NCBI GenBank assembly: GCA_029817715.1
Contig: JARUPY010000189.1
Span: 4,526,001-4,590,000, forward strand
Length of the DNA stretch: 64,000 nt
Origin: Melastoma dodecandrum
Lineage: Eukaryota; Streptophyta; Magnoliopsida; Myrtales; Melastomataceae
Direction of reading: 5' to 3'
The notes under the pieces are model-generated. The model saw only the letters and a list, made by a program, of their open reading frames with translations, searched no databases and was not told the DNA's origin. Of this stretch, positions 23,505 through 35,052 are shown piece after piece. Numbering within the stretch: position 1 is the first letter of the stretch; each line of letters starts with the position of its first letter. Made by a program: the position numbers and the translations under genes.

Positions 23505-25175
23505 GAGAACTTATGCTTTGGCTTGATTCTAAAATTGATGTTGTTAAAGCGAACTCATCCATTAACACTTGTCTTAACCCTATCGAAATCTATACAGGAA
23601 ATGTTATTGGTGCTGTCGATGACATGAGCTTGAAGAAGAGATACTCTCTTGGAGATCCGAATGTTGGACCTTTGGGAGAATTGACTAGAAAATTCGACTT
23701 CCTAGTTAAATAATGGGGGTCCTCCACATCCTATAGTCGATGCTCCAAGTGGATGGGATTCTAACGAAGTACCTCCAACTGTCGAAGCCGAGGCTCGGGC
23801 AAAAACGGGGGCAGAGCTCGATAGTATCCTCCATTCTATTAAGGAAGCTGCTGGGTTGTTCCCTGAAGCCATCATTGAAGAGGAAAATGCTGAACCTATT
23901 CATGAAGACATGAATGCTAATACTCTCAATGGCAAGGAAGGTGTTTACCATGGCAACCCGGACTTGGAGCCCGAGAAACTCCTCCGGGAGGAGGAAGATG
24001 CTTGATGTCGATCAGGAAGACGTAGTCGCTGATGTCTTAAAGCGACTACAAGTGTATAGGCTAACTAGACCTAGAGTTAGTCTTGAAATGTGTTTTGAAA
24101 CCAGTTCGCTGGACGTAGATAGTCCCGACCAGCGTGCTGAAGAGGATGGGTCGAATCTTGGTTTGAAAATGTGTGTATATTCGACTAGTGTGGTATCTCA
24201 TCCGACTATGAATAAAACAACGTTTTGTGATAATTCTATAGCTAAATCCCCAGAGGATCGATGCACATTACTTATGCCTCGTGATCCTCTTGTAATCGTA
24301 AATTTAAGCGAAGACGCGACTCAGCGACCTACCTTTATAGGTGGTTCAATTGATAAAGATCTCTTCTAATCGATTCTAACACTTTTAAAGGAATTCAAAG
24401 ACTGTTTCACATGGGACTATACTGAAATGCCTGGCTTGGATCGGCAATTAGTCGAACTTACCTTGCCTACTAAGCCAGATTTCAAACCTATGAAACAGGC
24501 TCCACGACGATTACCAAGCGATCATAGACATCAAGTCTTCGAAGAAGTAAAGAAGTTGTTCGATGCTGGATATATAATAACATCTCGATACATAGAATGT
24601 ATTTCTTTCGTTGTTCCTGTAAAAAAGAAAACGGAAAAATTCGAGTTTATATTAATTTTAGAGATCTCAATAAAGCGACTCCAAAGGATGAATATCCGAT
24701 GCCATAGCAGATGAACCCATCGATAAGACGTCTGGACATAAAATTATGTCTTTTATGGATGGCTATTCTGGATATAACCAAATCTTCATAGCTAAGAATG
24801 ATATACATAAGACAACATTTCGTTGTCCCTTTGGAAATTTTGAATGGGTTGTCACCTTTTGGATTAAAGAACGCTGACACAGCCTATCAAAGAGCAATGA
24901 ACCTTATCTTTAACCCATTGATTAGATCGCCGGTCGAAGTCTATATCGATGATATCGTGGTTAAATCATTGGCAGATCATTGTCGTGTTGATGTTCTTAG
25001 AAAAGCTTTTCTTCAAATGAGAAAGCATCACTTGAAGTTGAATCCCATGAAGTGTGCCTTCGGCATTTACGTCGGTCAATTTTTGGGATTTCTAGTTCAT
25101 CATCGAGGGTTATAGATTGATTCGGGCAAGATCAAAGCTATTCGGGATCTACCTTCTCCATCGATTCACTATGAA
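23505..25175 (+). pseudogene. Ty3/gypsy (Tat-like) pol relic: protease-RT linker and reverse transcriptase
   Basis: The first piece (23513-23713; MLWLDSKIDVVKA, then LGDPNVGPLG) corresponds to the segment between protease and RT of element B. 24400-24700 is the RT finger region (LPTKPDFKPMKQAPRR, FEEVKKLFDAGYI). 24798-25115 is the palm and thumb, with an intact VYIDDIVVK catalytic motif and KLNPMKCAFG. Frame changes near 24690 and a stop at about 25115 disable it. There is no RNase H, integrase or LTR. It lies between units 1 and 2 and is absent after unit 2. Confidence 0.8.
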
Positions 25176-25430
25176 ACATTACAAATACAAGTGGATTGAT
25201 ACATATGAAATAAAATAAAGCTATACATTCCTTCGATATTAATCACGTCGATCGTCGATTGTTGCAAGCACTGTTGTCGACACTAAGATCGATTGTTGCA
25301 GTCACTAGAGTTGTCGCTCCTGTCTTCCTTCTTTTGGAGAGTATTCGCGCGTGGGGTTGACATCAATGTCGCCTGCCTCGTTTGCTCCAAACCTACCTCG
25401 AAAGTCCACCAGTATTGTGGCTTTAATAGC
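25176..25430. other. Sequence immediately left of duplicated unit 2
   Basis: Non-coding. It may be the uninterrupted continuation of the family C block that in unit 1 lies beyond the copia insertion, but the matching part of unit 1 is outside the window. It shows the empty copia site (TTTAATAGCAAGCAATA). Confidence 0.5.
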
Positions 25431-28400
25431 AAGCAATATTTGAAAAGGATATTCGATGAGGCCAGGAAGGCCTCATGGCCCGACACCACGAAGCGACGTT
25501 TGTAACTTGGGAAAACTTTATGTCGCTTGGCTCAAGCTGATACTTGAGCCATGGTGTCGGGCGATGGAAGTGAACCATCTACCTAAGGTTGAGGACTTAG
25601 GCTTTCATGGGGTCTAAGGTTGAGAACCTAGGCTCTGTGATGAGGGAAATTGATTGGTTTGGAAAGAAAGCTTCTAGACGGGACATTGTAGTTTGGATTG
25701 GTTGCGAGTATGTGAACTTGTGATCCCACGATTCTGCTATTTATAAGCATAAGTATTAGGTTCATAGAGAATCTCAACAGTCTTAGAAAATCTTAACAGT
25801 TCCCGGAGAATCTCAACAATCTCATTAAATTGAGTTATATTCCTGATCGTCGCATTTAATTAACTTAAATTTGTTTCGATTGGGAGATTGGAGCTACAAG
25901 TCATTCGAAGAGAAATCATCCGAATATACTATTCATTCGATCCAGAATACATAGAACGACAGGAAACAAAGAAAAACGACAAATGGATCGATAATTCAAC
26001 AACGATAATTGGTGATGAGAAGTCCCGCTAACAAATCAGTGAAGTAGGCTCGAGTATTGTTTTTAACATTGAGCATATTCACAGCCTTTTGGAATGAGAT
26101 TAGGTTGTTTATCTCGCATGTGGGAATACGATTTGCTTCGACTTCTGTCTGAGCCTCTGTTAATTCCCTCTCACAAACAATCACCTAGGCTTCACCCTTT
26201 TCCAGCTTCGACGACAACTCCGCTATTTCAGTCTTTACTCGTTGATTCTCTTCGATCAAATGACGATGCTCAGCAGTAATTGCCATCACTTTATCCGGAG
26301 CAGACTCGAAATCATTCCGCTTCGTGGAGAAATCCTTCCACTGCCTGTCGTCTGCAGAAACCTTCTCCCAATCTTTCCAAGATTTCGAAAATGTTTCCTT
26401 GAAACATTGACAAATTCCTAGCAGGTTGATGAGCGCCTTGGCATTTCTCTCTATGGCTTCGATAGCTTGCATAATCTCATCGAAGTTGGATTTTGATGGT
26501 TCTTCACGACGTAGTACCTCAAGCAGCTTCAGAGCGAGCGAAACAGGGTCGCTTTGATCGACACTCACTTGGTTGACGTTGCTTGATGAAGCAGCATGAC
26601 TGGCACTCGCTGGGACCTTCATTGGTGACAATATTAAGTTTTATTGTTCGAAATAATACATACTTTAGTTTACATTTTCTGAAGTGAAACACACAGCGAA
26701 GCTCATTATCCGAAGCTGGTCAAAGAACTCGACTAAAGCCGGATCTTCCAATCCTCTAGTCGCTTCTAGTGTTGGGCACTTTGCTTCGATGTTCTCAGGA
26801 GGTACTACATTTGTGGGAGGAGGCATTATGTCCGTTGGGGGAGGAACTTCCACCTGCAAAGGTATTTCCGGATATGAGGTAACAAGAACATCGTCACATT
26901 CCAAGAATGTGGCGTGATTGGTTCGCTCCGGAATGGATTCCTCGATGGTCGGGTCAGAAGAGAGTGAAACGACCAGCGCATGCGAAAAGTCAAGCAAAAT
27001 CTAGAGTGGCTTGACGTAAGTTCAAGGGATATACCTCTACATCTCGAGCTCGATTCGCATTTGGTGGGGCAATTTCTTTGGCGTTTTCAGCAGCTCCGTT
27101 AATCGAACTCGCTTCAGAAATATTCTTTGTTGTGTCTTCGTCATACCTTCGACGATGGGAGGAATATTTTCTGCTGGAGGTGACGGGGGTGTGAACAAAT
27201 CTTCATATTCGACCTATGCGTACAACGCGTGTTAGAATCCGAACTTGTAATAATTAGAACATCAATTTTGATTTTACCATGTCGAACAGTTGATCTTTCT
27301 CCCTTGATTTTGGAGGGACTTTTTTTTCGGCGATGATTTACGGACAAGCATTTGAACGTTTGGCTATTGGATGATCGATTTCGGCTACATCCTCCTCGTG
27401 CTGAAGATTTTCCTCCGGAATTGGAGCAGGTTTGTCCTTTTTGGGGCGTCTTTGGAGACCCACGTCTTCTTCTTCTGCGGCTTCTTCTGACAACTCGCTT
27501 CTGCCGAAGAAGCTTGAGTATTCGGTTTCTTCGATGCAGCCACTGGTGGCACCCGCTTTCTTTTCAGTCTTCCTTTTTCAGTAGTCGCCGCGGACATTAC
27601 ATTGTCCAGTGCACTTGTGAACATCGATCTTTGTTAGAATCGATAAAATTAATAGCAAGAGTTCATGAATAATTCCTGGTATCAGTGATCTCTCTTGCTT
27701 TCCAATGAGGCCGCTAAAGGAATCTTCCATTTCCATTAGCGATTGCGCTCCTTTTCTAGGAAACTCTGCCTTCACTACTATCTTTTTGAAGATCCTCTTC
27801 CAGTAATAATCGAACGCCTTGGTTACGCTACGTCCTCCTAAGTTCTCAGAAAACGTGACTTTGGAGATGGATAGATCTATCTACACCCATAGTGGGGAAT
27901 CCATGCAATACGTGACTGACATTAATTGAATCCCCAGGGTCAGATGATCGACTCTTGTCAGACGATGGACTCTTATCAGAAGGTCGACACTAATTACATG
28001 GATCGACGAAGTTGGGTCTGCAGATCGGTAGGATCGGGAAGGAGGTAATCGAAGGGATATGTTTGCCCTCTTACGCAGGGTTGAAGCGGCTGCCCCTAAA
28101 AAAGGGGAACATGAGTAATCTGTCCTTTCCACATCTCCTCTTCGTCGGCGAAGTCACTAGTCTTACTGGTCACAACATCCGTTGCCAGGCTTCTGAAGTC
28201 TTTGAAATAAGCGCTGGACCCCTTTAGTGATTGTAGAATGATTGGGGAGCCATGAGTAGAGAGATTTTGCTGAAAAGAAAGAAAATTAGGAGCAGGCGGC
28301 ACAATGAGGATAAGGGTTTTAAACGAAGGCAGACAGCGAGATGTCAAGAGTTATGTAGAGGAATCTGGGAGATAAAAAGACGTGTCGAAGGAAGGGCGGC

Positions 28401-28983
28401 CAAATGTTTACACGATAAACGTCATTTTGGGCCTCCTGCGATGGGCTTTGGAGAAAACCAAGATCGACGTTGCATGGAAGATGTTCAATCGACGATGCGA
28501 TGCCAGATGTAGCTGTCAAGGATCGATGCTAATTCAGGAGTATGTTGACGAAGCGAAGGCCGATGGTAACTCTTCATCGAAGATTTTCAGTGACGAAGAG
28601 GGACGGCAAGGATTAAGGTCGATGCTCGAAGGGCCGATGTTCATGAAGTGCCGACGATCGAGTCGTCTCACTAGTTAGATGGTAGTTAGTTTTAGAACAA
28701 TTAGCACGTGGTAAACGTGCATCGGTCGACAAGTATTAATTATTGTCTATGAATAAGTCAGCCCTGGTCAATTGTAAAGATACGACAATCATTCTATGAC
28801 ACCGAAGGGCTGCTTGATTGTCAACCTGACAGGACATAATCGTCTTCAGTGTTGTTGGGAGATGGTTGTAAGTCTTTCTCTTTGTGCTTAGTGATTTCTG
28901 ATTGTTCTTTGTTACTTTGTTTATTGGCGACCATATTCAACACTTAATCCTCGATATATCGCGACGTGTTTTGGTCGCAAACA
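25431..28983. mobile_element. Degenerate LTR-retroelement block, copy 2 (family C)
   Basis: Counterpart of 3520-7047, without the copia insertion at its left edge. The LTR end (GCAAACA) is at 28983. Confidence 0.6.
25990..28276 (-). pseudogene. Antisense gene relic, possible PMD-like, copy 2
   Basis: Same decayed gene as 4080-6340. Here the C-terminal coiled-coil piece is longer (26631-26185, 148 codons), because unit 1 has a TTATGA in place of TTGATGA-type sequence near 4672. The Lys/Ser-rich piece (27624-27385) carries a 25-bp insertion that changes its frame relative to copy 1. Acidic Pro-rich piece at 26997-26665. No complete reading frame. Confidence 0.4.
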
Positions 28984-29475
28984 CTCACGCAAACAAGGAA
29001 GAGTTCTGAGGGACCAGAAGGTTTGGGAAAACCAGTAAGAGTAGCCAAGAGTGAGCAATCGTTAGGAGGTGATACACAATGACAGCTTTTACAGATGAGT
29101 AGCTTGCGTGAAGGGTCCTTCCAGTAGGAAAGAGGTGGAGCCCAATCAATGGACGAGACTGAAAATATAGAGGAGGAGCCTGTTCCAAGAATGCAACTAA
29201 TCGGATAGAGGCGGAGCCCGCTTGAAGAATGCGACTGGATAGAGGAGTCGCTCGAAGAATACAACTGATCGGTTAGAGGAGTACCCTGCTCAAACAATGC
29301 AACCGTCTGCGTGGGCTGAAGTGGAGTCATTGTTTGTAACCAATCGTCATGAAAATGGGGAGAAAATGGGGGCAACAGTTTAGGTGAGGCGAAGCAACGG
29401 AGAGATCATCGATTGAGAAAAGCATTGAAATTAGGGATAGGGTTTTGGAGGCAGGAATCGTTACCCTCCCGTGTT
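28984..29475. repeat. Degenerate minisatellite tract, copy 2
   Basis: Counterpart of 7048-7540, with the same GGATAGAGGCGGAGCC / GAAGAATGC words. A 2-bp difference merges two minus-strand frames into one 143-codon ORF; I regard that as chance. Confidence 0.6.
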
Positions 29476-30359
29476 AAAATAAAATAATTTCATAAAATAC
29501 AAATTAATTCAGATTAAAGGTTCTTTATTTATTTTATGTATAGAAATTTTGTTAAGTAATAATTCATATAATAATTTTTAGTAACTTCAGCAGTAAAACT
29601 TCTACAATTAAAAAAATTAGTGTTTCATTTAAACCTTTTAAATAATAATAAGGTGTAATATAATTTTGTAAAAACAAATATAAAGAATCTTAAACTTATT
29701 TATGAAAAAGTACTATGGAATTATAACATAAAACATAATATATTTTATTTTTCACTTAATAGATCTTAATTCTCGTGAGATATATGTCTTTGAGAAAATT
29801 TTAAAAGATTCACTAGAATTATTTATTTTTCATTGTAATGGTTAATCAAGATAGTTAAGATTTTGTATTATTTAAAGGTATCTTTTTACAAAATATCACG
29901 ACCCTATATTATTTCAAAATTATATTTTCTTTAATTTTTTGTGTTGAAAGAGCTGACTATATTAATATTTTTGATAAATTTCATATATAATACTATATTA
30001 GAAAATGTCTTAAAAAAATCAAACATTATGAAATATTTAAAGCAATTTAAAATTAGAAACTTTATGTATAATAATAAAGATTAAAATATATTCATAGTAG
30101 ATCAACCGATGCTAATAATTAAAATTCTATTCACAAGCGTCAACAAGAGTGATAATGCAATAGTTAAGTACAATTATAAACGTAGCAATAACTAAAATGT
30201 AATTAAATACATTAAAAGCATGACAGTGATCTTCTCGTTCAAAGTTAGATCTTGAATTCCCACATGTTAATCTCCTTCAAATTTACAAAATTAATCAATA
30301 ATTTTATTTAATTTTTAAAAAATATTATCTTTTTAATTAAAAAAATAGTATATGCTTAC

Positions 30360-32280
30360 CATTTGCATTAGGTTGAGCACCGGTTAACAAGCTAATTTGA
30401 CATTGGATCATCTTTATCATTGAATGCATCATTTCAATCTCTTTCCGGTGCTTTTCCTCATGGGGCGATCAATTTAGATTGATGATTTAACTCCATTGCA
30501 CACATCTGATCCTGCGTAGCTATAAACTTAGACTCTACCTTTTTGTCATATTGAGGGTCTTGTTGCGGATTCAGTTGTCTTTGATTAACACCAAGGCCAT
30601 CCCCTTAACTCTTCCATATAAGTCCTCTCCTACTGTCTCTGTGAAAGCCTTTTTTTTCTAATAACCTTAAATATGTGGAATTGTTCAATTCAGACAAATG
30701 TGAAAACTGTGTATAAGCTTGATCCTTCACAAGTAAAAGCTAACTTTAATAACTAAAAAATGATCAAATTGCCCAAAACGATTTACTAACACTTATAATA
30801 GAGAAAAAATTTGACTTTTATAATACATACCACAATGTCTCCCGCTCTTTTGTTCATAAAAAAGTCATCCGTCTTTTGATGCATAATCTCATAGAATTCA
30901 ATATCTTCGTGCTCTCGTCTATGTCTTTTCACCCGCACATTATAGTAAATAAATTTACACCAATAAATTGTATTATATTTAAAATAGAACAAACAAGTTT
31001 GCGAATCATACGAGTTCTTTCATTTTCCTAGCAACAGTCATAAATCCGAGAGTATATGGAGTTTTACAATTGTCACGAGCCGTTTTGCCAGTTTGTGAAA
31101 GTACCTAAAAAGTAAATATTAGTATAAAACATGATATATAATTGGTAAATACACATTTATGTATATCACCTCGGCCTTGGGTTGAAACCGATTACCGACT
31201 AAATCAATCCAATGATCTACTTCAACTCCCAGAGGGACTTTGTTCAGCGCTTCATCCATGGTCATTTCAGTTTTTTGGTATTTTCTTTTCAACTCGCTTT
31301 TGTAGTCTCTCCATTTCTAATTAGTCGACTCTAACAACCATTTGGCAAAATATTGACTTAAGGCCTCAACTTTTAGCCAGCTTTCTGTTTTGTCAATGAT
31401 TTAGTTTGTTATATAGTTTTGTCATTGACTTTTGTTTCTATTTTGATTTTAGCCAATCCTGAATTTTGACACTTGAAAGCCAAAAATGCCTTAATACACA
31501 ATTTTCGTTTATTGACTAAAAAAGAAAAAAAAATTAAAAATATGGTAAATAATATTGAAACCTCTCATATGTTATTTTATTTTAAAATTTCAATAGCCAA
31601 ATCAAATGAGTTGGAAGCCAAAATTGACGACAGTTACTGATGCTGTCGAAAATACACAAAATTGATGAAGGCCGGATGATTGCTCTATTGGAAGGTCATT
31701 GCTACAGGTAAAGTGAATCGTGAGGCGAATGAATGAGATGCTGAAAATCCACTATTATAACACACGGGTCAGGCTATATTAAGGTCTTGTTTGGCTTTCG
31801 CTAGAAGAAATTTAAGATTGTCCAAAATTAATATGAAAGTAAAAGTTGGTGACAAAATTATATAACGAACTAAAATAATAACAAAATAAAAAGTTGGCTC
31901 AAAGTTGAGACCATAAATATATATTTTGTCTAACCATTTGTTCCTTGCTTCACCCTTTAGAAGAATAAATTTTGGCTGCAAACCAAAAAAAAAAAGTTAT
32001 TTTCTATTAAATGTAAATAAGTGTGATAAATATTCAAAACATGCAGTACAAAACACTTACTCGTGCAAGATTAATAATCTTTGTCTTATATACTTTGGAA
32101 TTTTCCTCCAATTAGTATATCTAATTGGGCAAAAAATTTTATCGTCGTGCAACCGTACCCAAGCAGCCGCTAAAGATCATTCCACTTGTATACTTTGGTT
32201 GCATGAAGTTGTTACATTCAACAACAATTCTTTGTCCTTCCGGAAGATGCCAAACATCACTAGCCCGTGTTCGTCCTCGT
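30360..32280 (-). pseudogene. Transposase_24-type gene relic, copy 2
   Basis: Counterpart of 8425-10345 with the same four exon-like pieces and the GTAAGC donor after the Gln-rich piece. A Lys-to-Thr change (HQKTDDFF) and a few other substitutions separate the copies. Confidence 0.6.
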
Positions 32281-33038
32281 CCTTAGTTTAAAGACGTGAG
32301 ATTAAAGTTTTAGGAAATAATAAAATAATAATATTATAAAATATTTTTAATCTTATTTTGTTACCGGCAGAAAGGGTAGCTAGTTACTTAATTTTGTCGA
32401 TGCTTAATTTTTGCGTTGACAATAAAAACATTCTCAAAAATCTCATTACACTTTCTCGTAGCGTTGGAAAAAATCAATAGAGAAAGGCCAAATTTCTTGT
32501 AGCGGAAAGAATCCAAGTGTATCGCTTTTGTTCAAGGACGTTGTTGTTATCTAAAAATTACACGGACTAAGGGGTGGCTTGTTACTCTACATCTCGAATG
32601 GATCAGACCCGACAAAATCCATCACAATTTTTCAGCGAAAATAGTATAGACCTCATGGTCAAGGGAGTGATATGATCATGGCCGAGGGGTGTAAGTTGGT
32701 AGTACTGCCCCAACCAAATGGACAGAGCTGCAGTTGTCCCCGTGGGTCTTCCATATGGCTTGATGCGGATAAGGGACCCGCAACTACGGCCGTGCATGTA
32801 GCCCCAGCCTGGGAGATGGTTTCCGACGAGATGTTCAATATCATCAGAAGTCAATCGAACGTGAACATAGTCATTAATAAGATGAAGGAAAATCAGCAGA
32901 GGATTAAGATTAAGGATTGACAGTGGAGAGGATTGAGTTGGCATCCCCCTGCAGAAAACACAGATTGATGAGTTCGACGGTCGTGCATCAATTTCTAAAA
33001 AAATCCGCGTTAAATTCCGCGTTAGTTTTTTTCTTTCC

Positions 33039-33046
33039 TATAAAAG
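33039..33046 (+). promoter_or_regulatory. TATA box of the intact PME gene
   Basis: TATAAAAG lies 62 bp upstream of the PME ATG, giving a predicted 5' UTR of about 35 nt. This promoter segment (32981-33107) is absent from copy 1, where Ogre-type sequence replaces it, and from unit 4, where it is deleted. Confidence 0.75.
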
Positions 33047-33107
33047 CCGAGCGCAACCTCCCAGGCATTCCATTCAATCCGCCAACTGAAACGGGCAGCA
33101 GTGCAAA

Positions 33108-35052
33108 ATGGGGGACAAGAAGAGCCTGGCCATCATCGGCATCTCTTCCCTCCTCCTGGTTGTCATCGCCACCGCCTTCACCATCGGCATCTTGACGACC
33201 AGCTCGGACGACCAGGCCGATTCCTACAAGTCCCAGGTCGTCACCACCCTTAATGCCATCCAGGCTATATGCCAGCCCACCAAGTTCCAGCAAAACTGCG
33301 TCGACGCCCTCCAGTCTGCTAACATCAATTCTACCGACCCTAAGGAGCTCATTAAGACCATCTTCGATGTCGCTGCCAAGTACGCCTCTGAGGCTGCCGA
33401 GAAGTCCGTCATGTTGCACAAGCTCGAGAAGGACCCCAGGAGTGCCAAGGCTCTCGAGGACTGCAAGGAATTGATGGGTTACTCCGTGGGTGAGCTCCGC
33501 GCCTCCTTCGACAAGCTTGGCAATCTCGAGGTATCCAAGGTCGGGCAGCTCCTGGGAGACCTCAAGACTTGGCTCAGTGCTGCCATCACGTACCAGGAGA
33601 CCTGCTATGACGGCTTCCAAAACACGACATCAAATGCGGGCAAGAAAATGAGGAGGGCACTGAGGACCTCGGCCCAATTGACGGCCAACGGCCTCGTCAT
33701 GGTCGACGAGATCTCTCTTGCCCTACAGAGCATGGACATCTCCAACTTCCGACGAAGGCTGCTTTCTATAGAGGAGGCGGAGGTGAAGGAAGAAGTTCTA
33801 GGCCATGGAACGGACGAGAACATCTCATGGATGGCTGGACCATTCAAAAGGAGGCTGGCGGAGATGGAAGAGGAGATTTTGGGACATAGTGAGGATTCTT
33901 GGGAATACAACATGATTTTGCACAGGAAGTTGATGTCGGATTTGCATATGAAATGGAAGCCCAACAAGAAGAAGCACAGGAAGATTACGACGCCCTTAGA
34001 CAAATTGAATCCTGACACCATCGTTGCGAAGGACGGAAGCGGAAACTACACCACCGTTAATACGGCCTTGAAGGACATTCCCTTCAAGGGCGAGAAAACC
34101 TTCGTCATCTACATCAAGGAGGGCGTTTACAGGGAACAAGTCGAGTTCAACAAGAACATGACCAACCTGATGATCGTCGGAGACGGTCCGACCAAGACCA
34201 GGATCACCTTCGACAGCAACTTCATCGACGGCACTCCCACATTCAGGACCGCCACTGTCGGTAAGTCCTTAATTATTCTGGGCGTTTCTTGTCATATGTT
34301 AACAATCTCTGGGATTCTTTTTCTGATTTTCTTCAATATTAACTACAGCTGTTGTGGGAGAGAACTTCATGGCGAGGGACATCGGTTTCGAGAACTTGGC
34401 CGGAGCAGAAAAGCACCAGGCGGTGGCCCTGCGTGTGCAGTCCGACAAGTCCGTGTTCTACAACTGCCACATGGACGGGTACCAAGACACTCTGTACGTG
34501 CACACCAAGCGCCAGTTCTACCAGAATTGCACCATCACTGGAACCATCGACTTCATCTTCGGGGACTCGGCCACCCTCTTCCAGAACTGCAAGATACTGG
34601 TGAGGAAGCCCCTGGACAACCAGAACTGCATCGTGACCGCACAGGGCGACCAACCGACCGTGCTTGTCCTCCAGAACTGTACCATCACGATGGACCCCAA
34701 GTTCCCGTTTAACGCAACAAAGAACATAGTGTACCTGGGGAGGCCATGGAAGATGTACTCGAGGGCGATCTATATGCAGTCATTCATCGGCAAATTGATC
34801 CATCCGGATGGGTGGATGCCATGGATGGACAATTTCGGGCTGAGGACGTGCTACTATGCTGAGTATAAGAATAGGGGACCAGGGTCGGACAAGACGAAGA
34901 GAGTGAAATGGCCGGGGATAAAGAGCAACATAACGGATAGACGGGCTATGTTGTTCACGGCAGAACCTTTGCTGATGGCGGAAGAATGGCTTGACAAATC
35001 TGGAGTCCCTTTTGTCCCCGGGATGATGAACATAACTTCTTCCGTGGAGTGA
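33108..35052 (+). CDS. Pectin methylesterase, type I (PMEI-PME), intact copy
   Basis: Exons 33108-34260 and 34349-35052 join in frame to 618 codons. It removes methyl esters from cell-wall pectin. Residues 8-28 form an N-terminal membrane anchor/signal. Residues about 40-210 are the inhibitor domain with its four cysteines (C55, C64, C119, C166). Two basic processing motifs follow, RRRLL at about 215-219 and RKLM at about 273-276. The catalytic domain runs from about 303 (KDGSGNYTT) and shows GVYREQV, QAVAL (Q408), GYQDTLY (D431), DFIFG (D452) and LGRPW (R516), all expected residues. The loop after TAQG is four residues shorter than in copy 1. The linker between domains is long (about 85 residues). 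An AATAAA lies at 35196. A pollen-type role is plausible for such genes but not shown here. Confidence 0.93.
34261..34348 (+). other. PME intron (88 nt)
   Basis: GTAAGT...CTACAG, phase 1, placed between TATV and AVVGE, a position common in plant PMEs. Splicing restores the TATVAVVGEN consensus. The copy 1 intron (16486-16573) has the same length. Confidence 0.9.

Larger units (their letters stand above)
25431..32980. repeat. Segmental duplicate of 3520-11047
   Basis: About 7.5 kb collinear with unit 1. By eye there are roughly 12 substitutions in the first 1.1 kb and about 8 in 2 kb of the AT-rich part, so 0.4-1% divergence. Main indels are a 25-bp gain near 27430 and short A-tract changes. 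It includes the family C block, minisatellite, AT-rich tract, Transposase_24 relic and PME upstream module. Confidence 0.9.

Noticed and set aside
29160..29375. Ser-rich 143-codon minus-strand ORF over the minisatellite
   Set aside because: Created by a 2-bp difference in a repeat tract; unit 1 has two separate frames and neither matches a family.
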